40,407 bases of DNA, taken from Mammaliicoccus stepanovicii (GTDB lineage Bacteria > Bacillota > Bacilli > Staphylococcales > Staphylococcaceae). The position numbers and the translations under genes were made by a program. The notes under the pieces were generated by a model that saw only the letters and a program-made list of their open reading frames with translations, did no database searches and had not been told where the DNA came from. Below, one piece after another: positions 34,007 through 40,407 of the stretch; within the stretch, counting starts at the first letter, position 1, and every line of letters starts with the position of its first letter. The stretch is taken from positions 1 to 40,407 of the forward strand of contig NZ_PPQZ01000014.1 in NCBI RefSeq assembly GCF_002902525.1, written 5' to 3'.

Positions 34007-35584
34007 ATGAACACAATTAAACGATTTGGTAGTGCGATGATTGTACCAGTATTACTGTTTGCATTTTTCGGTATAGTTGTTGGATTAGCTACATTATTTA
34101 AAAATCCAAACATTATGGGTGCAATTGCAGATGAAGGTACAATGTGGTTCAAAATTTGGAGCCTGATTGAAGCAGGCGGATGGACGATTTTCAATCATAT
34201 GGAATTAGCATTCGTCATTGGGTTACCAATATCTTTGGCTAAGAAAGCCCAAGGAAGAGCAACATTAGCGGCATTGATGATCTATTTAGTGTTCAATAAT
34301 TTCATCAATGCAATTTTAACGCTTTGGCCAAAAACTTTTGGAGTAGATTTATCTAAAGGTGTAGAAAACTTAACGGGAGTAAAGGAAATTGCGGGAATAG
34401 AAACTTTAGATACAAGTATTATCGGTGCAATATTTATTTCAGCTATTGTGATTTGGATACATAATCGCTTTTATGATAAGAAATTGCCAGAAATGGTTGG
34501 GATTTTTCAAGGATTACCATTTGTTGTTATGATTGGTTTCTTTATTATGATTCCAATTGCATTTATTGTATGTGCGGTATGGCCATCAGTTCAAGATGCG
34601 ATCGCTTCATTACAAGGAGTTATGTTGAAATCAGGTTTTGTTGGAGTTTGGTTATTCCATTTCTTAGAAAGAATTTTAATCCCAACTGGACTACATCATT
34701 TCATTTATACACCATTTGAATATGGTCCTGCTGTGGTAAATGGAGGGTTGAAACCTTACTGGATCGAACATTTAACTGATTTCTCAAATTCTAAAAAATC
34801 ATTAAAAGAATTATATCCTTATGGTTTCTTATTACAAGGAAATATTAAAATTTTCGGATGTCTAGGTATAGCTTTAGCGATGTATGCTTCGACACCTAAA
34901 GAAAATAAGAAAAAGGTTCTGGCGTTAGTGCTACCAGCAGGTTTAACTGCAATATTTGCCGGAATAACAGAACCACTTGAATTTACATTCCTATTTATTG
35001 CACCATACTTATTCTTAATTCATGCATTGCTTGGAGCAACAATGGTAACAATCATGTATCTATTTGGTGTAGTGGGTATTCAAGGTGGTGGCGCAATAGA
35101 AATTGCTGCTATTAACTGGATTCCATTATCCGCAAATCATGGTATGACATATGTGTCTCAAATTATAATTGGTATAATATTTGTCGCGATTTATTTCTTC
35201 GTATTTAAATTTATCATTGAGAAATTTAATATTCCATTACCTGGACGTGTGGCAGATGAAGGTGATGCTAAGTTATTTACGAAATCAGATTATAAAGCGA
35301 AGAAAGGTTCTGGAACACCTGAGACTAACAACGGTGAATCAGAATACGATATGAAAGCTATTTACTATTTAGAGGGATTAGGTGGCAAAGATAATATTAA
35401 AGATGTCACAAACTGTGCAACTAGGTTAAGGGTAACGGTATTTGATGCGAGCTTAGTGAAAGATAATGATTATTTCATATCTAATCAAATGGCGCATGGT
35501 GTCGCTAAAAGTGGTACGAACGTACAAGTAATCGTTGGTTTAAGTGTTCCTCAAATTAGAGACTCATTTGAGACTATGATCTAG
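34007..35584 (+). CDS. PTS alpha-glucoside-type EIICB permease
   Basis: A 525-residue PTS permease of the MalX/GlvC/AglA type (annotated arbutin-like or alpha-glucoside-specific IIBC in staphylococci). The EIIC domain spans about 1-420 with NHMELAFVIGLPISLAKKAQGRA, LIPTGLHHFIYTPFEYGP and GITEPLEFTFL. The EIIB domain (about 445-525) has phosphocysteine Cys470 in VTNCATRLRVT. No EIIA domain and no 6-phospho-alpha-glucosidase gene are nearby, so both must come from elsewhere. I chose ATG 34007, 6 bases after AAAGGGGT; an upstream open stretch from 33920 would run over the cre site. It is divergent from rpiR. Confidence 0.88.
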   Translation: MNTIKRFGSAMIVPVLLFAFFGIVVGLATLFKNPNIMGAIADEGTMWFKIWSLIEAGGWTIFNHMELAFVIGLPISLAKKAQGRATLAALMIYLVFNNFINAILTLWPKTFGVDLSKGVENLTGVKEIAGIETLDTSIIGAIFISAIVIWIHNRFYDKKLPEMVGIFQGLPFVVMIGFFIMIPIAFIVCAVWPSVQDAIASLQGVMLKSGFVGVWLFHFLERILIPTGLHHFIYTPFEYGPAVVNGGLKPYWIEHLTDFSNSKKSLKELYPYGFLLQGNIKIFGCLGIALAMYASTPKENKKKVLALVLPAGLTAIFAGITEPLEFTFLFIAPYLFLIHALLGATMVTIMYLFGVVGIQGGGAIEIAAINWIPLSANHGMTYVSQIIIGIIFVAIYFFVFKFIIEKFNIPLPGRVADEGDAKLFTKSDYKAKKGSGTPETNNGESEYDMKAIYYLEGLGGKDNIKDVTNCATRLRVTVFDASLVKDNDYFISNQMAHGVAKSGTNVQVIVGLSVPQIRDSFETMI

Positions 35585-35698
35585 TGAGATGAAAAGTTTT
35601 AGCGAGAAAACCAACTTTCTTTTATAGCAAACTTATAAATGCTATAGTTAATCAAAAGGTTTAATATATTTTTATTAAAATATATAAGGAGAATATCT

Positions 35699-36412
35699 AT
35701 GTATATAGAGAGAAAACCAACTGTTAACTTAGCAGCATTAAAAAGAGAGTTTGTACACAATATTGGTGAATTTGAGAATATAAAATCTCCAGAATATGCC
35801 CTTGAAGAATTGTTTGACTTTGTTGAAGTACAACATAATTATGCTTCAGCGTTAGAAGAAATTGGTACGAAATTAAAAATATTAGATGACGAATTTCGCG
35901 TTGCATATGAACATAATCCAATACATCATATGGAAAAACGCGTGAAAGAATTCCCGAGTTTAATTAAGAAGTTAAAGCGCAAAGGATTTCCTTTGAATGC
36001 TAGATCTGCCAAAGAAAATATTCAAGATATCGCGGGTATTCGTGTTGTTTGTAACTATTTAGAAGATATTTATACAATCGAGAATTTACTTTTAAATCAA
36101 GAAGATGTTAAATTATTAAAGCGAAAAGACTATATAAAATTTCCGAAAGAAAATGGTTATAAAAGTTTACACCTAGTCGTTTCAATACCTGTATATTTAG
36201 CCGAGAGTGTGAAAGTCATACCTGTCGAAATACAAATTAGAACAATTGGAATGGATATGTGGGCAAGTCTTGAACATAAACTCAGATATAAAAATACAAA
36301 TATTTCAACAGAACAGTATCAAGAAAAATTGAGACAATGCTCAATGGAAATTACAAGTGTAGAACAGAAGATGCAAGACATGAATAATGAAATTTATCAT
36401 AGCGATTTTTAA
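35699..36412 (+). CDS. relP: Small alarmone synthetase RelP
   Basis: A 237-residue single-domain (p)ppGpp synthetase, without hydrolase or regulatory domains, that makes alarmones during envelope stress and stationary phase. The synthetase core covers about 70-215: [35 protein letters not shown], the G-loop-like [19 protein letters not shown], and [19 protein letters not shown] with the catalytic Glu. The MDxWASLEHK version matches RelP (YwaC/SAS2) better than RelQ. It starts with ATG after AAGGAG. A small inverted repeat (TAGCA...TGCTA, about 35627-35645) lies upstream. It is monocistronic. Confidence 0.92.
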   Translation: MYIERKPTVNLAALKREFVHNIGEFENIKSPEYALEELFDFVEVQHNYASALEEIGTKLKILDDEFRVAYEHNPIHHMEKRVKEFPSLIKKLKRKGFPLNARSAKENIQDIAGIRVVCNYLEDIYTIENLLLNQEDVKLLKRKDYIKFPKENGYKSLHLVVSIPVYLAESVKVIPVEIQIRTIGMDMWASLEHKLRYKNTNISTEQYQEKLRQCSMEITSVEQKMQDMNNEIYHSDF

Positions 36413-36457
36413 TCACGAATGAATAAAGTAGAAATTTTTAGATATATCACATGAGGA

Positions 36458-36463
36458 TATAAT
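36458..36463 (+). promoter_or_regulatory. Likely -10 box of the Fst-like toxin RNA
   Basis: A perfect TATAAT at 36458-36463 would start a transcript near 36470, giving a leader of about 23 nt before the toxin ATG at 36493. The -35 region (TTTTTA, 36435-36440) is weak. Confidence 0.45.
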
Positions 36464-36492
36464 GATGAAGTCACCAATCTCTTGTTCATATT

Positions 36493-36573
36493 ATGACGAC
36501 AGTCATCGGAGGTTGTATCGTCGTGCTTTTTGCGCATTGACTACGCAATCGTGATGATCAAGATGATAAGTAA
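36493..36573 (+). pseudogene. Fst/par-family type I toxin, interrupted by TGA
   Basis: The frame reads MTTVIGGCIVVLFAH, then TGA (36538-36540), then LRNRDDQDDK and TAA. Fst toxins are short membrane peptides with a conserved pattern in which a Gly-Cys-containing hydrophobic segment is followed by LFxHWLxxR and a charged tail. The TGA falls exactly on the conserved Trp, so a single G-to-A change (TGG to TGA) has truncated the peptide to 15 residues. Upstream in frame are SLVHI codons without a clear start, and no good ribosome binding site is visible, so a 5' lesion is also possible. An antisense RNA gene lies at its 3' side, as expected for a par/Fst locus. Confidence 0.72.
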
Positions 36574-36589
36574 AATAGGCGACTAGCCA

Positions 36590-36665
36590 ACACAAAAATC
36601 CCCTCACTACTCGCAGTAGTGAGGGGATTGGTGCATATATGCACGAAACGCTTGTTATAGAGCGT
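36590..36665 (-). ncRNA. Antitoxin RNA (RNA II) of the Fst-like locus
   Basis: On the minus strand a perfect TATAAT (36676-36671) with a weak -35 (CTTGTT, 36698-36693) would start a transcript near 36664. It ends at a perfect 15-bp hairpin (36597-36611 with 36615-36629) followed by TTTTTGTG, giving an RNA of about 75 nt, close to known Fst antitoxin RNAs. Its first bases include AACAAG, complementary to CTTGTT (36481-36486) in the toxin leader, as the direct repeats of par loci would require. Both RNAs share the hairpin region. Confidence 0.6.
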
Positions 36666-36931
36666 ATAACATTATAGTGGTTGTGAATGTAAAACAAGAT
36701 AATTGAGCCATATCTAGAGGTATTATAGCCGCCAGAGCGATTCCACCTGCCAAACCAGATGCATAAGACATACGAGTTGATTTAATAACGCTGAATTTAT
36801 TGTTTTATGTATCACTTTATCTAGTTCTTATTTAGAATACAAAGTAGTTGGGGCATCTTCTAATAATTTACGAATATCCTTTTTAATTTGTTATAATTAT
36901 AAATATATAGTAAATCGAAGGAGCTAAATAA

Positions 36932-37516
36932 ATGGAAAAACATCCAAAAGTTGAAGCCTTTATGGAAAGAGAGAATAAGTGGAAAGCGCACTTTGAATTA
37001 TTAAGAGAGATTATCCGAGAATGTGATTTAGAAGAAGATTATAAGTGGATGCATCCTTGTTACACACTTAAGGGGAAAAACGTTGTATTGATTCATGGAT
37101 TTAAAGAATATTGTGCTTTACTGTTTCATAAAGGGGTGTTAATGAAAGATCCAGAGCATCTACTTATACAACAAACGAAGAATGTTCAAACTGCACGACA
37201 GTTGAGATTTACAACTGTTGAACAAATTAACGAACAACGAGACATCATAAAGGCTTATGTCCAAGAAGCAATTGAACTTGAAAAGTCGGGCGCAAAGGTA
37301 GAATTGAAAGAAACCGAAGAATATGACATACCAGAAGAATTACAAACAGCATTACAAGAAAATAGAGCACTTGAGGAAGCGTTTTATAATTTAACACCAG
37401 GTAGACAAAGACAATATATTTATTTTGTTAGCCAAGCTAAACGGTCTTCAACAAGACAATCAAGAGTTGAAAAGTATATCGATCACATTTTAGATGGTAA
37501 AGGTATGAATGATTAA
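36932..37516 (+). CDS. YdeI family protein (DUF1801/OmdA domains)
   Basis: A 194-residue cytoplasmic protein of the Bacillus YdeI family. The N-terminal part (about 20-115) is a DUF1801-type fold with EDYKWMHPCYTLKGKNVVLIHGFKEYCALLFHKGVLM. The C-terminal part is the OmdA-like helical block with FYNLTPGRQRQYIYFVSQAKRSSTRQSRVEKYI. The family's molecular function is unknown; a link to envelope stress or peptide tolerance has been proposed for YdeI. It has its own GAAGGAG site and stands between a toxin-antitoxin remnant and the M42 peptidase gene. Confidence 0.85.
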   Translation: MEKHPKVEAFMERENKWKAHFELLREIIRECDLEEDYKWMHPCYTLKGKNVVLIHGFKEYCALLFHKGVLMKDPEHLLIQQTKNVQTARQLRFTTVEQINEQRDIIKAYVQEAIELEKSGAKVELKETEEYDIPEELQTALQENRALEEAFYNLTPGRQRQYIYFVSQAKRSSTRQSRVEKYIDHILDGKGMND

Positions 37517-37630
37517 GGAGAGTATGATTTTTGAGAACCATTAAATTCTGAAAACTCAATCTTATTATGACGTATTTTAATTAAATAATGTTAAAATACA
37601 ATTGTTGAATAAAATATAGGGGGAATTGAA

Positions 37631-38707
37631 GTGGCTGATTCAGTAAAATTATTAAAAACTCTTACAGACATAAACGGTATATCGGGATTTGAGTTTTTTG
37701 TTAAAGAAAAGATGAGAGAATATTTAGAGCCAGTAAGTGATGAAATTATAGAAGATAATTTAGGTGGTATTTTTGGTAAAAGAAATGCCGACAACGGTTC
37801 TAAAACATTACTTATAGCAGGTCATTTGGATGAAATAGGATTTATCGTAACACGAATAGATGATGATGGATTCATTAAGTTTACGCCAATTGGTGGATGG
37901 TGGAATCAAGTTATGTTGTCACAAAAAATGACAATTACAACTGATGAAGGTAAAACTTATAGAGGTATAATAGGTTCTAAACCTCCACATGTACTTGGAC
38001 AAGAAGAACGTAAAAAACAAGTCGAAATGAAAGATATGTTCATTGATCTAGGTGTTGATAATAAAGAAGCGGTTGAAGCATTAGGGATTGAAATAGGCAA
38101 TATGATAACGCCATACTCCGAATTTGAAGAGCTAGGTGATGGAAATTATTTAACAGCTAAAGCGTTTGATAATCGCTTTGGATGTGCGTTAAGTGTAGAC
38201 GTATTAAATCAACTTAAAGATGAGAGTCTTGGAATTAATTTAGTATCAGGTGCAACAGTACAAGAAGAAGTTGGTTTACGTGGTGCTAAAGTTGCAGCTA
38301 ACAAAATTAAGCCAGATTTATCTATCGCAGTTGATGTAGGGATTGCATACGATACACCAGGAATGAAAGGGCAAGACCATGATACTAAATTAGGTGATGG
38401 TCCACTTGTATTATTGATGGATGGAACAAATATTGGTCATGTGGGCTTCAGAAAATTCATAAAAAAATTAGCTAAAGAAAAGAATATAGACTTACAGTGG
38501 GATAATATTACAGGCGGTGGAACGGATGCAGGTAGCATTCATGTCGCAAATGAAGGAACACCAACAATTTCAATTGGAATCCCATTACGCTATATGCATT
38601 CAAATGTGTCTGTCATTCATAAACAAGATTATTTAAAAACTGTGAATTTAGTTGCAGAAATTGTAAAAGCATTAAACGATGATACAGTTAAAGAAATTAT
38701 GTGGTAA
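37631..38707 (+). CDS. M42 family metallo-aminopeptidase
   Basis: A 358-residue aminopeptidase of the M42 (PepA-like, YtoP/FrvX) family, which forms large shells that trim peptides from the N-terminus. Metal and catalytic residues are visible in GHLDEIGFIVTRI (His, Asp), AFDNRFGCALS (Asp), VQEEVGLRGAK (Glu pair), VDVGIAYDTPG (Asp) and a final His in PLRYMHSN. Length is normal. It starts with GTG about 8 bases after AGGGGG. Whether it prefers glutamyl/aspartyl or other residues cannot be read here. It is followed by a structured non-coding region. Confidence 0.92.
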   Translation: MADSVKLLKTLTDINGISGFEFFVKEKMREYLEPVSDEIIEDNLGGIFGKRNADNGSKTLLIAGHLDEIGFIVTRIDDDGFIKFTPIGGWWNQVMLSQKMTITTDEGKTYRGIIGSKPPHVLGQEERKKQVEMKDMFIDLGVDNKEAVEALGIEIGNMITPYSEFEELGDGNYLTAKAFDNRFGCALSVDVLNQLKDESLGINLVSGATVQEEVGLRGAKVAANKIKPDLSIAVDVGIAYDTPGMKGQDHDTKLGDGPLVLLMDGTNIGHVGFRKFIKKLAKEKNIDLQWDNITGGGTDAGSIHVANEGTPTISIGIPLRYMHSNVSVIHKQDYLKTVNLVAEIVKALNDDTVKEIMW

Positions 38708-38748
38708 TAAAGATGTTTAAAGAGTATGCGAGATAAAGCTTTGTAGTC

Positions 38749-38886
38749 GTAGAAGTCATGGAATAACACAGCAGTTGCTCCAACCAAGGGATGATTTCTA
38801 CCATAATATGGATAAATATACTGAATATATCTAAGAGTAGGATTCGAAATCACGATTATAAGATGGTTTCTTACCTGCTCTTTTTT
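38749..38886 (+). ncRNA. Candidate structured RNA downstream of the M42 peptidase gene
   Basis: Between 38708 and 38890 no coding sequence on the plus strand is convincing. An 11-bp stem (GTAGAAGTCAT 38749-38759 with ATGATTTCTAC 38791-38801, one G-T pair) encloses smaller complementary segments. It is followed by a terminator-like hairpin (AAGAGTAGG 38833-38841 with CCTGCTCTT 38874-38882) ending in TTTTTT. It could be a small RNA or a structured 3' UTR. I do not recognise an Rfam family. A minus-strand open frame also covers it. Confidence 0.35.
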
Positions 38887-38919
38887 ATATTGTAATATAA
38901 TGAAATTTATTTGATAAAT

Positions 38920-38933
38920 CCTTTCGTGAAAGG
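38920..38933. promoter_or_regulatory. Palindrome upstream of the desaturase gene
   Basis: CCTTTCGTGAAAGG is a 14-bp palindrome with a 2-base centre, about 190 bp upstream of the desaturase start. Its role is unknown. A cre-like TGTAAACGTTGATA (39028-39041, one mismatch to consensus) lies closer to the gene. The rest of 38887-39124 is AT-rich with nothing else that I recognise. Confidence 0.3.
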
Positions 38934-39124
38934 GTATATAGCTAGTGTTATGACTAAGTGCTAATTTATTATTAAAATAAAATAAAAAAACAGAAATATT
39001 TATAGAATGATAATAATGGATATTGTTTGTAAACGTTGATATTATGCTATATCATGAGTAATAGAATACGTAACGCTATTAAGATTCAGTGAGACTTATT
39101 TTTATATTTATTGAATAAAGGGAA

Positions 39125-40144
39125 GTGGAAAATATCGAAAAAGAAAAAAAGAAATTGCTCCGCAAAATGGTCAAACCATTTGAAAATAACAACTTAAAGA
39201 AAAGTACAATACAAATACTCAATACATTAATACCATTTGTTGCGATAGTAGTAGCAGGGTTTTTAAGTTATCAAATACATTGGTCATTATCAATTATTCT
39301 TGGTGCTGTGGCATCGGGATTTTTAATTAGAACATTTATTATTTTTCATGACTGTTGTCATGGATCATTCTTAAGTGAGAAGAAGAACAACGATTTGTTA
39401 GGAAATATAACGGGTATTTTAACGTTTTTCCCTTATGAAAAGTGGAGAAGAGAACATATTATTCACCATACAAGTAGTGGGAATTTAGAAAAACGTGGCA
39501 TCGGTGATATTTGGGTTATGACGATTGAAGAATATCATGAAGCATCTAAATTTACTCAATTTAAATATAGAATGTATCGTCATCCATTTGTGATGTTTGT
39601 ACTTGGACCGATATACTTACTATTCATATCAAATAGAATGAATGCTAAAGACGCTAAGAAGAGAGAACGACGAAACACATGGATTCATAATATTACATTG
39701 TTAGTGTTATACGCTGGAATATTCCTAATAGTTGGTGCGGTACCATTTATGTTGGTCTTTCTACCAATGTTATTTTTAGCTGGTATGATGGGCATTTGGT
39801 TATTCTACATTCAACATACATTTGAAGATTCTTACTTTGAAGAATCATCAGAATGGGATTATGTCAAAGCAGCAATTGATGGAAGTTCGTTTTACAAATT
39901 GCCTAAACTATTTCAATGGATGACTGGGAACATTGGTTATCACCATGTTCATCATTTAAGTCCTAGAATTCCGAATTACGAATTAGCACAAGCACATGAG
40001 AAAACACCACCATTACATCATGCAACGACAATTACAATTAAAGAAAGTTTAGAATCACTAAAATATAAACTTTATGATGAAAAAAATAAATGTTTCATTA
40101 CATTTAAAGAATATACACGCAGATTTAAAGGCACGCATGCATAA
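39125..40144 (+). CDS. Fatty acid desaturase (acyl-lipid, Des-like)
   Basis: A 339-residue membrane-bound di-iron desaturase that would introduce a double bond into membrane fatty acids. The three histidine boxes are HDCCH (75-79), HIIHH (111-115) and HHVHH (273-277), in the usual order with hydrophobic pairs between them. The N-terminus is basic and there is no fused cytochrome b5 or ferredoxin domain. Overall it resembles Bacillus Des-type acyl-lipid desaturases; the double-bond position is not known. The start GTG lies only about 3 bases after AAAGGG, so a slightly later start is possible. No two-component regulator of the DesK/DesR kind is adjacent. Confidence 0.88.
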   Translation: MENIEKEKKKLLRKMVKPFENNNLKKSTIQILNTLIPFVAIVVAGFLSYQIHWSLSIILGAVASGFLIRTFIIFHDCCHGSFLSEKKNNDLLGNITGILTFFPYEKWRREHIIHHTSSGNLEKRGIGDIWVMTIEEYHEASKFTQFKYRMYRHPFVMFVLGPIYLLFISNRMNAKDAKKRERRNTWIHNITLLVLYAGIFLIVGAVPFMLVFLPMLFLAGMMGIWLFYIQHTFEDSYFEESSEWDYVKAAIDGSSFYKLPKLFQWMTGNIGYHHVHHLSPRIPNYELAQAHEKTPPLHHATTITIKESLESLKYKLYDEKNKCFITFKEYTRRFKGTHA

Positions 40145-40179
40145 AATTCATAGATAGAATGTTGAAACTCTATATGACA

Positions 40180-40226
40180 GAACACATTACTAGGTCAAAT
40201 ATACCCTAACTAATGTGTTCTTTATT
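40180..40226 (+). terminator. Terminator after the desaturase gene
   Basis: A perfect 10-bp stem (GAACACATTA 40180-40189 with TAATGTGTTC 40211-40220) is followed by a T-rich stretch. The remaining sequence to 40407 is AT-rich without a supported gene. Confidence 0.8.
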
Positions 40227-40407
40227 TTTATGGAATTTCTCAGTTTTTGCTTGTTATTTATAATCTTTGCTTCAAACTATTTTCTTGGTCATCATCATTT
40301 TACAAAGTCGTGACAAAATGTTATTTCTATTTAAAAAAATACAACTATTTCGTATAATTTAATTAATCATTATAAAAATAAATGAATATGATATATATAA
40401 TAAATTT

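Noticed and set aside
36462-36557. ATGATG start upstream of the Fst-like frame
   Set aside because: It is in another frame, gives a basic peptide unlike Fst, and overlaps the likely -10 box, so it would not be transcribed as a start codon.
36655-36771. Short minus-strand frame of 38 residues with a membrane-like start (MSYASGLAGGIALAAIIPL)
   Set aside because: It has no ribosome binding site, covers the promoter of the predicted antitoxin RNA, and does not match any protein that I recognise; it could be a gene remnant but is unsupported.
38841-38851. tRNA-like GATTCGAAATC (T-arm resemblance)
   Set aside because: No acceptor stem, anticodon arm or CCA-side pairing around it; it is part of the terminator-like hairpin.
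38629-38853. Minus-strand open frame across the M42 gene end (contains GRNHPLVGATAVLFHDFY)
   Set aside because: It overlaps the 3' end of a firm gene, lacks a binding site, starts at a GTG without context, and runs through a terminator-like hairpin. It stays open upstream of the GTG, so it deserves a database check, but I cannot support it as a gene.
40230-40313. Short hydrophobic frame (27 aa) after the desaturase terminator
   Set aside because: No ribosome binding site, no promoter and no recognisable family; likely chance in AT-rich DNA.

Overview
The window is AT-rich, gene-dense DNA from a low-GC Firmicute, most likely a staphylococcal relative of the Mammaliicoccus (Staphylococcus sciuri) type. 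Evidence is the mtlA-mtlR-mtlF-mtlD order seen in staphylococci, a staphylococcal-type NagE, a RelP-type small alarmone synthetase, an Fst-like type I toxin remnant, and an intergenic element starting with the gggagtgggacagaaat sequence common in staphylococci. The species call is inference. There are no rRNA or tRNA genes, insertion sequences, phage genes or CRISPR arrays.

Layout. (1) 0.2-5.5 kb: mannitol PTS operon on the minus strand, with an inverted repeat upstream that resembles an MtlR operator. (2) 5.6-7.7 kb: an acetyltransferase, a 41-bp tandem repeat and a YeiH-type membrane protein. (3) 7.7-18.8 kb: a nitrogen-catabolic block. A LysR regulator, abgT and abgA (p-aminobenzoyl-glutamate uptake and cleavage) are followed by a GABA module (gabR-like regulator divergent from gabT, an APC permease and gabD). 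abgB follows on the opposite strand. (4) 18.9-24 kb: galM, an amidohydrolase paired with an unassigned membrane protein, and cycA. (5) 24.3-28.1 kb: a TetR-controlled ABC exporter operon ending in an unusual helix-hairpin-helix/NTF2-like fusion; then a PhnA/YjdM zinc-ribbon gene. (6) 28.9-35.6 kb: sugar genes, comprising nagE, a Gfo/Idh/MocA oxidoreductase, and an RpiR regulator with a 2-hydroxyacid dehydrogenase divergent from an alpha-glucoside-type PTS EIICB. (7) 35.7-40.1 kb: relP, a decayed Fst/par type I toxin-antitoxin locus, a YdeI-like protein, an M42 aminopeptidase, a possible structured RNA and a fatty acid desaturase.

The genes describe a metabolically flexible commensal or environmental coccus. 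Mannitol, N-acetylglucosamine and an alpha-glucoside enter by PTS. GABA would pass through succinate semialdehyde to succinate. p-Aminobenzoyl-glutamate or related peptides would be imported and split, and D-Ala/D-Ser/Gly would enter by CycA.

The most unusual features are: two intergenic repeat families that both have an exact 41-bp period, one of which places a GGNCC motif alternately every 20 and 21 bp at two loci about 11 kb apart; an Fst toxin frame interrupted by TGA at the normally Trp position beside an apparently intact antitoxin RNA gene; an AbgB whose Glu-Glu metal/catalytic pair reads Glu-Lys; and the HhH-NTF2 fusion in the efflux operon.
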